Assembly (NCBI GenBank): GCA_963628435.1
Contig: CAVGEY010000004.1
Location: 1-64,000 of the forward strand
DNA: 64,000 bases
From: CAKSQF01 sp963628435
GTDB taxonomy: Bacteria > Bacillota > Clostridia > Oscillospirales > CAG-272
Direction of reading: 5' to 3'
Shown: positions 46,079 through 54,501 of the stretch, piece after piece
How positions within the stretch are numbered: the stretch's first letter is position 1
Layout: every line of letters starts with the position of its first letter
Notes under the pieces: generated by a model
The model's input: the letters and a program-made list of their open reading frames with translations, nothing else
Databases searched by the model: none
What the model was told of the DNA's origin: nothing
Program-made: the position numbers and the translations under genes

Positions 46079-48100
46079 TCACGCTCCCTCCCCGAGTACC
46101 GTATTATTTCTTGTTTCCAAATCGTAATAGACTTTATCCGCACGGAATACGTGGCTTCGCATTTCTTCGGTATCCATCTGACCGCTTTCGTAATACGGGC
46201 ATTTATAGCTCGGCGTATATTTCGTTTTAAGCGGATAGTTACCGAATGTTACAATAATGGCGTTTCCGGTAGATTCCTTGTTATTGAGCTTTTGAAGCTC
46301 GCTCGGATAGATAAGCGGACGTGTCTGAGTCTGAGAAGACACATTTATGTCTCCCTCTTTGCTTCCGAGAGAAGAAGATGTGGATGTCGTGCGTACCGTC
46401 ATATTTCCGCACAGTTCGGAGAATTCCTTACAGGTTCCGATATCGTTTGATCCGATAAACATCTTCATGCCGCAGTTCGATTTGACGATGTCCGCGACCT
46501 TTTCGCCGTATACGTTGCTGAGCTGGGAATAGCTCTGAACGACCATATTAAACCAGATTTTACGCGATCTGCCGACCGTAATCATCTTATCGAATTTCTC
46601 GATTTTCGGCATATTGCCGAACTCATCGAGTATGAAATAGACATTACGCGGCAGGCTGAGATCCTCACGCGCGGTTGCGACTTTAATCAGCGCCTTATAC
46701 ATACAAAGCACGAACACAGACGCGAGTGCGTGACGCGTATCTTTTTCGTCGGGTATCTTCAAGAAGAGCGCCGTGGGACGCTTCGCGAAGTTTGCGGCAT
46801 CGATATCGGTTGCCGATGTCAGTCCGCAGAGTCCGCGGTCGTTGAACATATTCATCTTATCGAAGGCTATCGACATATAGCTCGACATAGTCTGTTCGGC
46901 TGCCGAAAGTACCTGACGGGAGAGCGATACCGCCTGAGAAAGCGGATTTCTGCCATCGAAATACTCTTTGAGCGCCTTGAAATCGTTTTCGCTGTTTGAC
47001 AGCGCCTTATTTATATTGAAGAAATTGTATTTTTCCTTGGTCATGCCGAGACGCGGATCCTCGCTGTCCTCAAGCATCGCAAGGCAGAGTGCCATAATGA
47101 TCGAACGCGCGCCCTTTTCCCAAAGCGGATCCTTATCGTTTTCAATCGGGCACATAACCGAAACAAGATCGTTGAGATCTTCGAACATCTCATCGTATAT
47201 TTTCTGTTTCGCAACCGTTATATCATCCTGACAGTGTGTGGCGTCGGCATACGCTCTGCCGTTCCATTCAATCCAAATATCGCCGTCATCCGCACTGCCG
47301 TCCGGCTGAGTGAGTTCGGGATAATCGGACATCGCGTCGCGGTGAGCCTTTATCCCGTCACCGACATGCAGATAGTCCTGATACATATTCCATATACTCT
47401 CGAGCGGATTCCAGCGGCTCGATGAATAGGTATCACGGAGGTCGAGCAACAGAACATCATATCCGCGCTCTTTGAGAAATTTCGAGTGAAGCGAAAAAAG
47501 CTCGCCCTTAGGGTCGGTCATTATCATCGAGCTGCCGCAGTTCGTAGCACCGATAAGCTGAATCATCGGGTTTATGAAAGTTGTCGTTTTACCCGAACCG
47601 GTAGAGCCGATAACAAGCGAGTGGGTACCCGACATTAAATTGATTTCGAGTTTGCCTTTTTTATCGAGAACCGCGCGTACGGGAACGCCGTCCTTCTTCA
47701 CCTGCTGCAGATCTTCGTATGTCGCTGCGGGGAAATATTTATCGCGTTCGGCGTCGGTAAGAAAGCGGCTGTTTTCAAGCGCGCTGTCGCTTACCACATT
47801 ATTCTTTTTGCCGCCGAGCAGACCGCTGCTTGCAAGTTTTCCGCCGAATACAAGCGGCCATATCCAGATTATTATCCAGAAAACAAAAATTGTGGCGTAG
47901 CCGATGAGCCATGTTCCCGGTTTGAAAAGGAGAAGCAGATCGAGTTCGAAGCCGTTGCCTCTCGCCGAGCTGAGCAGACCGTGTATAAGCTGTCTCTCGA
48001 TATATCCCACAAGTATACCGCCGACTGCGATTACGGCGAGATAAATCAAAAGTTTTTTCGGCTCGAGCTTATCAATCCGCTCTTTTATTTTTTTCAGCAT
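46079..48100 (-). CDS. VirD4/TraG-type coupling ATPase
   Basis: A 673-residue coupling protein. Two N-terminal membrane helices (about 18-35 and 60-85) are followed by the VirD4/TraG ATPase domain with Walker A GSTGSGKT (Lys171) and Walker B FILDEFGNMPK (Asp492, Glu493). Coupling proteins recruit substrates to the T4SS channel; in conjugation these are relaxase-DNA complexes, but no relaxase gene is present in the window. The start has a GGGAG ribosome site. A 100-base gap with no clear promoter separates it from the upstream gene. Confidence 0.95.
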   Translation of the reverse strand: MLKKIKERIDKLEPKKLLIYLAVIAVGGILVGYIERQLIHGLLSSARGNGFELDLLLLFKPGTWLIGYATIFVFWIIIWIWPLVFGGKLASSGLLGGKKNNVVSDSALENSRFLTDAERDKYFPAATYEDLQQVKKDGVPVRAVLDKKGKLEINLMSGTHSLVIGSTGSGKTTTFINPMIQLIGATNCGSSMIMTDPKGELFSLHSKFLKERGYDVLLLDLRDTYSSSRWNPLESIWNMYQDYLHVGDGIKAHRDAMSDYPELTQPDGSADDGDIWIEWNGRAYADATHCQDDITVAKQKIYDEMFEDLNDLVSVMCPIENDKDPLWEKGARSIIMALCLAMLEDSEDPRLGMTKEKYNFFNINKALSNSENDFKALKEYFDGRNPLSQAVSLSRQVLSAAEQTMSSYMSIAFDKMNMFNDRGLCGLTSATDIDAANFAKRPTALFLKIPDEKDTRHALASVFVLCMYKALIKVATAREDLSLPRNVYFILDEFGNMPKIEKFDKMITVGRSRKIWFNMVVQSYSQLSNVYGEKVADIVKSNCGMKMFIGSNDIGTCKEFSELCGNMTVRTTSTSSSLGSKEGDINVSSQTQTRPLIYPSELQKLNNKESTGNAIIVTFGNYPLKTKYTPSYKCPYYESGQMDTEEMRSHVFRADKVYYDLETRNNTVLGEGA

Positions 48101-48200
48101 AAAGCCGTCTCCCTTCTCCGTCCGATTTTGACATCGGCTCCGATTTTATCAATAATTTGTAAGCAGCCGTATTTGAATCGGCTTCGGGAATCCGCAGTCA

Positions 48201-49748
48201 TCAGACCGCGGTTTTGCTCCAACCTGTCGGATAAGGAAGCCATTCATATTTTTTTGCGGCTGCCTCCGCCCACGAATTTATGTAGATTTTACCCGAGCCG
48301 ATCGCAGACACTCCCGATTTTTCGCTTGATTTTCCGGATGTCGACACAGGCAGCTCTACCGCCCACAGACCGAGATAAACAGTACCGTCGTTGCTGAGCA
48401 GAACATTTTTTCCGACATAAAGCAGTCTCGGATTGCTCACCACTCCGGTTGATTCGTTATATCCGGACAAATTGTTATAAACCGATGTCGAAGCCGCGGT
48501 TTTCGCATCAAGCAGACCTATCGCGCCGCGATAGCTCATTTTGGGCTTATAGCCGAAAAACATAGTACCCGACGATCTGTTGTCAAGCGTTGCGCCCGAG
48601 GCAACATAAGCATTGCTTCCGACCGCAAGAACACCGAAATTGGTGCATGTCGCGCCGTTTCTCATTACAAATCCGTTGCCGAATCCGGTCGTATAATCGG
48701 TATATGACTCGGTTTTGCCTGTTATGACACATCCTCCGCCGAGAATCACCAGATCACCGCCGTCACAGCAGATTGTCCCTCCCGGACTGTCGCCGAGGCA
48801 GAACTGCTCGATTGACGCGTTCTTCTGCACGACAATATCGCCGCTGTTCATAATGCTGCCGTTATTATACAGCTCTCCGCTGACGCTGAGCACGCCTCCG
48901 CTTTCGACCGTAATCGTTACGCCGGGCATGATATAAACACGACCGTTATAGTTCGCGACCTGTCCGCTTCCTATCTTGCTGTCGCTGCGTATTACCGAAA
49001 TCCGTTCCTTATATCCGACATACATTACGAATTCCGCCATATCCCATGAGAAGGTGCGCTCGGGATAGACATTTCCGGTTTTGCTGTCAATACGTATCAT
49101 GGCATCCTTGGCAGCCGAAATGTTGACGAACAATTTAACGCGGCCGCTGTTTACATGCGCTTTGCTTATCGTATTCGGAGTAAGCACCGTAATATTCGTA
49201 TATTCTCCGGAACTTTTTTTGCTCTGAAAATAATAGTCTTCGCTCATATACAGATTCGATATCGCTCCGCTGTCATCCTGCAGGCTTTCGATTCTGAACC
49301 TGAACTGTTTGGCATTTCCGTTGCTCGAGTCGATACCGGCATATCTCATCGTCATGTGCGAAATATTGTCGACTGTTCGGAACGATTTTTCTCCGTAGGC
49401 AACTCCGTCCCAAAGTCCGCAGAGCTTAAATTTGAATTTACTGCCCGATGTGCGGTAATCGCCGTCGACCATATAATGATTTCCGTTGAATTCGTACAGC
49501 AAAAGTACCGGGTGGGCATATCTTTTCTCCTCCCCGTCTTCATCCCATTTGCCGCTGCTTGTCGGAAGATCGTCCTGACTGTCGACACGTTCCCAGCGCC
49601 ATATATCCATTGTACCGTCAGTCCCGGTACCCGACGTTGCGGATGCGGGCATGACGGCGAGCTGTATGCAGGTCGCGAAAATCAGAAAAGCGGCTGCGGC
49701 GCGGCGAAATACACGCCCGGCATTTACCGCGTTAAGACTGTTTCTCAT
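48201..49748 (-). CDS. Secreted beta-solenoid-like protein of the secretion array
   Basis: A 515-residue exported protein with signal peptide (RAAAAFLIFATCIQLAVMPASA). The N-terminal half (40-255) is a beta-rich domain with Trp/Tyr-rich motifs. Residues 260-400 show short repeats rich in Gly, Asn and Val (GVTITVESGGVLSVSGELYNNGSIMNSG), typical of a beta-solenoid. No anchor. Its start overlaps the preceding gene by four bases, and AAAGGAG lies ten bases upstream. Function unknown; it could be an extracellular tip or adhesin. Confidence 0.78.
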   Translation of the reverse strand: MRNSLNAVNAGRVFRRAAAAFLIFATCIQLAVMPASATSGTGTDGTMDIWRWERVDSQDDLPTSSGKWDEDGEEKRYAHPVLLLYEFNGNHYMVDGDYRTSGSKFKFKLCGLWDGVAYGEKSFRTVDNISHMTMRYAGIDSSNGNAKQFRFRIESLQDDSGAISNLYMSEDYYFQSKKSSGEYTNITVLTPNTISKAHVNSGRVKLFVNISAAKDAMIRIDSKTGNVYPERTFSWDMAEFVMYVGYKERISVIRSDSKIGSGQVANYNGRVYIMPGVTITVESGGVLSVSGELYNNGSIMNSGDIVVQKNASIEQFCLGDSPGGTICCDGGDLVILGGGCVITGKTESYTDYTTGFGNGFVMRNGATCTNFGVLAVGSNAYVASGATLDNRSSGTMFFGYKPKMSYRGAIGLLDAKTAASTSVYNNLSGYNESTGVVSNPRLLYVGKNVLLSNDGTVYLGLWAVELPVSTSGKSSEKSGVSAIGSGKIYINSWAEAAAKKYEWLPYPTGWSKTAV

Positions 49749-50188
49749 TTCCGTAGTTCTCCTTTGTTTTCGACCGATTTCTTCGGCTGACCGACATCTT
49801 TTTGTTCGGATTTTTCTCTGACGCCGACAGGTCCGCGCAGAAAAGCATCGCTTTCGACTGCCCGAAGCGCATCTTCGGGTGTTCCGTTCAGCCTGCTGCG
49901 GAGCTGAGGTGATTTTGAAAGCTGTCTTATCATTTCGGCGACATTCTGCCCTTCGGGGAGTTTTTTTCTCATTGCGGCATGTCCGAGGATTCCCGCTGCG
50001 GTCAGTTCGTAAACATCTTCCGCGGCAGCATCTTCACCGCTTTTGAGGCGGCGCTCCGCCTCCCGCCCCGCCGCAACCGCCTGACAGCGTTTTCTTACGC
50101 TTGCCATAAGTTCGGGGGGAACTCCCTCCGGCTCACCCGAGGCTGTACGGAGAGCATGTTGAATTTTGTAAAAATTGCTGTCCTGCAT
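49745..50188 (-). CDS. Uncharacterised 147-residue helical protein
   Basis: A 147-residue soluble, largely helical protein with no recognised domain. A central region (DVYELTAAGILGHAAMRKKLPEGQNVAEMIRQLSKSP) and a charged Lys/Glu tail are visible. The ATG at 50188 lies seven bases after AAGGAG and is chosen over GTG two codons upstream. ATGA overlap with the secreted solenoid gene suggests coupled translation; a chaperone or small regulator would fit, but no evidence decides. Confidence 0.75.
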   Translation of the reverse strand: MQDSNFYKIQHALRTASGEPEGVPPELMASVRKRCQAVAAGREAERRLKSGEDAAAEDVYELTAAGILGHAAMRKKLPEGQNVAEMIRQLSKSPQLRSRLNGTPEDALRAVESDAFLRGPVGVREKSEQKDVGQPKKSVENKGELRK

Positions 50189-50261
50189 TTCCACTCTCCT
50201 TAGTCCTAAAGAGAATTAAATAGTTACTTTATATCTTAATTTGAATTATTTGCACAGTTAA

Positions 50262-50320
50262 GTTAAAGGGAAGCAAAGAGGCGATTTGCTGTCATTCATC
50301 GCTCTCAGCCCCCCTTTAAC
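50262..50320 (-). promoter_or_regulatory. Large stem-loop after the pilin-like gene
   Basis: Outer arms GTTAAAGGG / CCCTTTAAC (9 bp) and inner arms GAGGCGAT / ATCGC(T)CTC with a 12-base loop. No T run follows on the minus strand, so it is not a classic terminator. It may stabilise the pilin mRNA or give partial read-through. No good promoter was found in the rest of the 157-base gap. Confidence 0.6.
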
Positions 50321-50345
50321 ATCAGTCAGTGAATCCGGCTGCGAT

Positions 50346-50741
50346 TCAGTTTCCGGCAGGAACATCGCTTACGTTTGTTCCCGCGTTGCTGTTAAGCCAG
50401 TCAACCATTACACCCATGCCGATCTTAAGCGCTGCGATAAGCACGAAGATAAGCACGAAACCGATGATTGCGTTTTTAAGATGTGTTTTTGCTTTTTCAC
50501 GATCCTGAGGCTCTTCGGCTTTTGCGAATTTAACACCGAGAAGCACACAGTAAAGGGTTCCGACTGCGCCGACAAGTCCGAGAATCGGACCGAGCAGGTT
50601 GTTGAGCAAGGAGATAATGGGATTGACCACATCATCATAGCCTGCGGCGTATGCGGGTATTGCGAGAAGTACAGCCATAAGCATTACGGCGCCGACTCTT
50701 GAGCATACCAGCTTCTCTTTGATGTTGCTGAGTTTTTTCAT
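50346..50741 (-). CDS. VirB2/TrbC-like T4SS pilin candidate
   Basis: A 131-residue membrane protein with a signal sequence (hydrophobic VGAVMLMAVLLAIPAYA, cut after AYA) and two further hydrophobic helices (LLGPILGLVGAVGTLYCVLLG and NAIIGFVLIFVLIAALKIGMGVMV) joined by a short charged loop. Mature size and layout match VirB2/TrbC pilins. The ribosome site AGGAGG is strong. Second gene of the array, after the sigma factor. Confidence 0.82.
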   Translation of the reverse strand: MKKLSNIKEKLVCSRVGAVMLMAVLLAIPAYAAGYDDVVNPIISLLNNLLGPILGLVGAVGTLYCVLLGVKFAKAEEPQDREKAKTHLKNAIIGFVLIFVLIAALKIGMGVMVDWLNSNAGTNVSDVPAGN

Positions 50742-50805
50742 GACTTCGATTCCTCCTGAAAATTTGATCTTTTCTTGATTTTCGGTTTTAACATTCTGTT
50801 TTCTC

Positions 50806-51285
50806 TTATTTGAGAAAGCCGCGAAGCTGTTCTCTCGCTCTGGACAGCTGAGTGCGTACCGTACTCTCGTTCCGTCCGAGCACCGATGCGATTTCGCCGG
50901 TTGACAGCTCCTGAAGGTAGAACAGGCATATTACCTCGCGGTATTCGGGGCGCATTTTTCTTAGCGCATCCTTAAGGTCGCTGCAGAGTTCCACCCGACC
51001 GAATGCGTCTTCATCCGCCGCCGTATTTTCATCCAGCTCGGCAATTTTCTTTTGTGCGCGGTAACTGTTGTGAGCGAAGTTTATAGTAACCCTTAACAGC
51101 CATGCCTTTCGGTGTTCCTCCGATTCGAATTCGGGCTTTTTCGAGTAGTAGCTCAAAAAAGTTTCGGTGAAAACATCCTCGGCGTCTGCGGGCGACTGCG
51201 TGTTGCGCAGTGCGACCTTATACACCATGTCGGCATAATTTCGCAATACAAAATCCTCGCTCTCAAGGAAAGCAGCAAAATCCAC
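50806..51285 (-). CDS. ECF-type RNA polymerase sigma factor
   Basis: A 159-residue sigma factor with region 2 (about 12-75, DAEDVFTETFLSYYSKKPEF) and region 4 (about 105-155, YREVICLFYLQELSTGEIASVLGRNESTVRTQLSRAREQL). The start is a GTG with AGAGGA upstream. No anti-sigma factor gene is adjacent, which is unusual for ECF factors. It heads the secretion array under a strong promoter and may set expression of the array or of the divergent large genes. Confidence 0.93.
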   Translation of the reverse strand: MDFAAFLESEDFVLRNYADMVYKVALRNTQSPADAEDVFTETFLSYYSKKPEFESEEHRKAWLLRVTINFAHNSYRAQKKIAELDENTAADEDAFGRVELCSDLKDALRKMRPEYREVICLFYLQELSTGEIASVLGRNESTVRTQLSRAREQLRGFLK

Positions 51286-51396
51286 CCTTTATCCTCTTCC
51301 TCCGGAAATTTATATCCGGGCGAAATGGTCGGAAAACGCGAAAACACACGGTGTCTTTCGACTGCCGCGCAAAATCGCATAATTCAACTCGATATC

Positions 51397-51425
51397 ATTA
51401 TATAATAACATCGGATAAAAGTCAA
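51397..51425 (-). promoter_or_regulatory. Promoter of the secretion array
   Basis: TTGACT, 17-base spacer, TATAAT on the minus strand, with a leader of about 105 bases to the sigma-factor start. The rest of 51286-51572 holds only a GAGAC.GCC / GGC.GTCTC hairpin (51549-51570) just after the 853-residue gene, without a T run. Confidence 0.82.
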
Positions 51426-51572
51426 GCATCAGCCGAAAAAAACTGATGTTTCGGTGTAATTTACAACCGTTTTCCGTCTTATATGTTGATTTTCGGGAAA
51501 TTTGACCGCAGTGTCGGCGGCCGCATCCCGGCGACCGTCCGACATACCGAGACCGCCTGTCGGGCGTCTCTG

Positions 51573-54134
51573 TTATTTCGCCAAATTCATATTGTTTTCG
51601 ATTTTCGGGGCATCTTTTTTATTTTCGTTTGCGGGTGCTTTTTTGTTCTTTTCTTTCTGCTCGTTCTGCTTTTCGGCAAGTGCGGCAACCGCACCCCTGA
51701 GCATTGTTATCGAGATTCTGCCGGGAGCCGAGCGTGCGATCTGATTTTCAAGTCCACCGGGCATTCCGACATCGAATACCTTTATGTTTTTGTCAAACTC
51801 ATCGGTGGCCATGATCATTTCTATCGCATCCTTCATTCTGCCCGCGTTTACAACCGTTCTGAACGGCTTATTGAGGCCCATCTCCCGCTCACGTTTTATG
51901 AGCTCTCCGAGTGCCATTCCGGCGATTGTCTTTTCTCCCGCCGCGCGTCTTGTCTTTTCGTCTGTCGCATTAAGACATTCGGCCTTGTTTTTTTCGACAA
52001 AATCGGCAAGCTGTTTATCGGCTTCGGCATCGCTTATCGCGGGAGCGAGCTTTTCTCTGTCGGCGGTAAGTGCGTTTATCGCATCGCAGACTTTATTGCC
52101 TGCCGCCACAAGTGCCGCTTTTTCTTCCGCCTTCTGCCGTGCCGCGCGCTCTCTTTCGGCTCTCTGCTGTTCCTCTTTCATTCTCTGCTCTTCCGCGGCG
52201 ATTCTGTCATCATCCTCTTTCACGGCGCGCTCGAAAGCGGTAAGCCCATCATTCGGCACTGCCGCGGGGTTTTTCGACTTTAAGACCTCTTCCTCGGCCT
52301 CATAGAATGCTTTCTGTCTCAAGGTTTCGCGATGTTCCCGGATAAGACCTATCCGCGCTATATTCCCGGTTGCGAATTCGTTGAGATCTTTTGCGAAATT
52401 ATAGCGGAATCTTTCATAATCACTGCGAAGCGCATCCCTGTCCTTTCCGCCGAGATAGGTCTGAGCCGCCGCCTGAACCGCTCTGAACTTCTTTTCGAGT
52501 TCGCGAAGCTGCTTTTCGTTCGGATTATCGTCCACTCTTATGCCCTTGAGCTTCTTGAGTGCTTTCTTCATTGCGCGGTAATTCGCCGAGCTGTGTCCGA
52601 GTCTGTCATGTTCGGTGCTCATTCCGGTGAGTTTCTTCACGTCATCGTTAAGACCGATGCTCACGAGTCTGCCCGGAACATTGTCAATAATATTCACTTT
52701 GAATCCGCCGTATGTGCATACCGATTCGGTGTAAAGTATTACCGTGCGTCCGCGTCCGTTTGTATAAGCCTCCATCGGATGGGGAGCCGGTTCCGATTTG
52801 CATTTTTTCAGTCCGTACTGCGGCAGGATGTCGCTCTTGATATAATCGGCTTTCGCCTGCTTTATCATATATACGTCTTCGGTGAAGTCGTATTTATAAG
52901 GCGAAATCGTTTTCGGAAGAATTTTAATTGTTCTTCCGGAAATATCTTTAACGGGATCACCGTTTTCGAGTACGATCTCGTCGAGGTCGTTGTCGTCAAT
53001 CTCTACCGGAACGGCCGTTCTGCGTTTCGGAAGCTCTCCGTTTTTGTCGAGTATAACATTACCCTTGTCATCGGTAAGCGGATTGCCGTTTGCATCGGTT
53101 ATGATTTCCTCTTTCCATTTGAGGAACGGTTTGCCGTTTTCATCGGTTACCGTCACTCTTTTCGGAGGCATTCCGCCTGTTGCGTTCAGCATTTCGAGTT
53201 CGGCGGGATCGAGCAGCGAATAGAACGGGTTGGCAACCATATTCGCCATTGCCATCGGAACCGAGAACGACGATTTTTCCCAGTTTTTCTGCATGATGTC
53301 AAGCTCTTCCTCACGGCTTTCGAGCCCGAATAAGACAAGATTCGATTTTATATCGAGTGCATCGAACATCAGCTGATTTCCGGGCGAGCAGAAATGGTTA
53401 TATGCCTCCTCGAGTGCGCCTTCTTTATCGGCGGCGCTTCCGTCGATAATCGAATTGGAAAGTGCAATCATCTCGGCTTCTCTGCCGTAATATTTGTTTA
53501 CCTCTTCGAGTGCGAAATCGAGCAGTCGGGCCGCACCGTATTCGAGATCATGCTGTGCTCTGCTTTCGGCCTCTTCGGGAGAGAGATGATAATCATTAAG
53601 ATAGGTGTTCAATCTGCGCTGTCTGAATGCGGCTTTCGGATCGGGCTGAGGGAGCCTCTCGACGAGAGCGGTAACCGCCACAACCTCCTCGTTATGAAGG
53701 CGGCGTTTGGTTTCATCGGGCTCTTCTTCGGGGAGCTGTATGAGATTTTCAATCCAGCGTTTCTGGTTCACGCCCGAATTCGGGCCGTACATCTCGGTCG
53801 CGAGTCTTTCGAATTCAACGATTCGCTGCGTCTGCCTGGCAATCGCCTTGAGCATCGCATCGCGGCATTTTCCGCAATATTCGATACGCTTTCTCATCTC
53901 ATCGGGATTTGCGAGAACTTTCGGCTGAATGTTCTTCAGATGAGGATTGTTGAGAGTGAGCTGATTCCACAGTTCTCTCATCATTATTTCGGGATGTTCG
54001 GGATTGGGATCGGTTTTGTCCATTTCGGCTTTAACCGTCTCGATGGCCAGATCCATCGGCATACCGGGATTGCCGTTTTCGTCATACATTGTAAGATTAT
54101 GCAGCTGGTCTTTGATTGATTTGTAAAGTCCCAT
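51573..54134 (-). CDS. Large cytoplasmic protein of unknown function (853 residues)
   Basis: No family recognised. No signal peptide or membrane helix. It is mainly helical, with a middle stretch (about 330-400) of short D.NG repeats (DENGKPFLKW, DANGNPLTDDKGN), a helical segment near 505-600 (HSSANYRAMKKALKKL...AQTYLGGK) resembling part of the divergent 1093-residue protein, a charged coiled coil rich in E, R and A (about 640-700), and a Lys/Asn-rich tail. ATG at 54134 follows AAAGGAG; an upstream ATG is rejected. Its position and relatedness suggest a substrate or accessory of the secretion system. Confidence 0.75.
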   Translation of the reverse strand: MGLYKSIKDQLHNLTMYDENGNPGMPMDLAIETVKAEMDKTDPNPEHPEIMMRELWNQLTLNNPHLKNIQPKVLANPDEMRKRIEYCGKCRDAMLKAIARQTQRIVEFERLATEMYGPNSGVNQKRWIENLIQLPEEEPDETKRRLHNEEVVAVTALVERLPQPDPKAAFRQRRLNTYLNDYHLSPEEAESRAQHDLEYGAARLLDFALEEVNKYYGREAEMIALSNSIIDGSAADKEGALEEAYNHFCSPGNQLMFDALDIKSNLVLFGLESREEELDIMQKNWEKSSFSVPMAMANMVANPFYSLLDPAELEMLNATGGMPPKRVTVTDENGKPFLKWKEEIITDANGNPLTDDKGNVILDKNGELPKRRTAVPVEIDDNDLDEIVLENGDPVKDISGRTIKILPKTISPYKYDFTEDVYMIKQAKADYIKSDILPQYGLKKCKSEPAPHPMEAYTNGRGRTVILYTESVCTYGGFKVNIIDNVPGRLVSIGLNDDVKKLTGMSTEHDRLGHSSANYRAMKKALKKLKGIRVDDNPNEKQLRELEKKFRAVQAAAQTYLGGKDRDALRSDYERFRYNFAKDLNEFATGNIARIGLIREHRETLRQKAFYEAEEEVLKSKNPAAVPNDGLTAFERAVKEDDDRIAAEEQRMKEEQQRAERERAARQKAEEKAALVAAGNKVCDAINALTADREKLAPAISDAEADKQLADFVEKNKAECLNATDEKTRRAAGEKTIAGMALGELIKREREMGLNKPFRTVVNAGRMKDAIEMIMATDEFDKNIKVFDVGMPGGLENQIARSAPGRISITMLRGAVAALAEKQNEQKEKNKKAPANENKKDAPKIENNMNLAK

Positions 54135-54218
54135 ATATTTTCTCCTTTTTCGGATAACCGTAAATTGCATCCTGAATATTTCCGCGTTATCGCCGTACAG
54201 GCACCGCCGCGTTTTCGT

Positions 54219-54236
54219 CTTTCATAACCAATACAC
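54219..54236 (-). promoter_or_regulatory. Mirror-image motif copy 1
   Basis: On the minus strand GTGTATTGGTTATGAAAG, 84 bases upstream of the 853-residue gene. It matches 17 of 18 bases with a motif placed similarly before the divergent gene. The remaining 54135-54501 gap is AT-rich and shows no confident sigma-A promoter. Confidence 0.6.
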
Positions 54237-54406
54237 CGCAGCACCGCATTTTGTCCCGATAAACTGCGAATTTTTTATTTTTTTCTTTGTCTGCCGCCTC
54301 TGTTAACATTTAAGACATTTTTTGAGAGTAAAATTCGATATATAGAGGCAGAAAATCAAAAAAGCGGACAATCATTTCAAAATTTGAGACAAAAACGCCC
54401 GCCGCT

Positions 54407-54424
54407 GTGTATTGATTATGAAAG
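54407..54424 (+). promoter_or_regulatory. Mirror-image motif copy 2
   Basis: GTGTATTGATTATGAAAG, 77 bases upstream of the 1093-residue gene start. See copy 1. A shared operator, ECF promoter part or common leader are all possible. Confidence 0.6.
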
Positions 54425-54501
54425 CGGCAGACGGCAAATCCAAGCCGAACGACGATGCCGCGGTTTTTAATTTTGTTTATGCAAAGAGAGGAGACAAACT
54501 C

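Noticed and set aside
52332..53333. A 333-residue plus-strand open frame inside the 853-residue gene
   Set aside because: Antisense shadow caused by codon bias; no ribosome site or recognisable motif.
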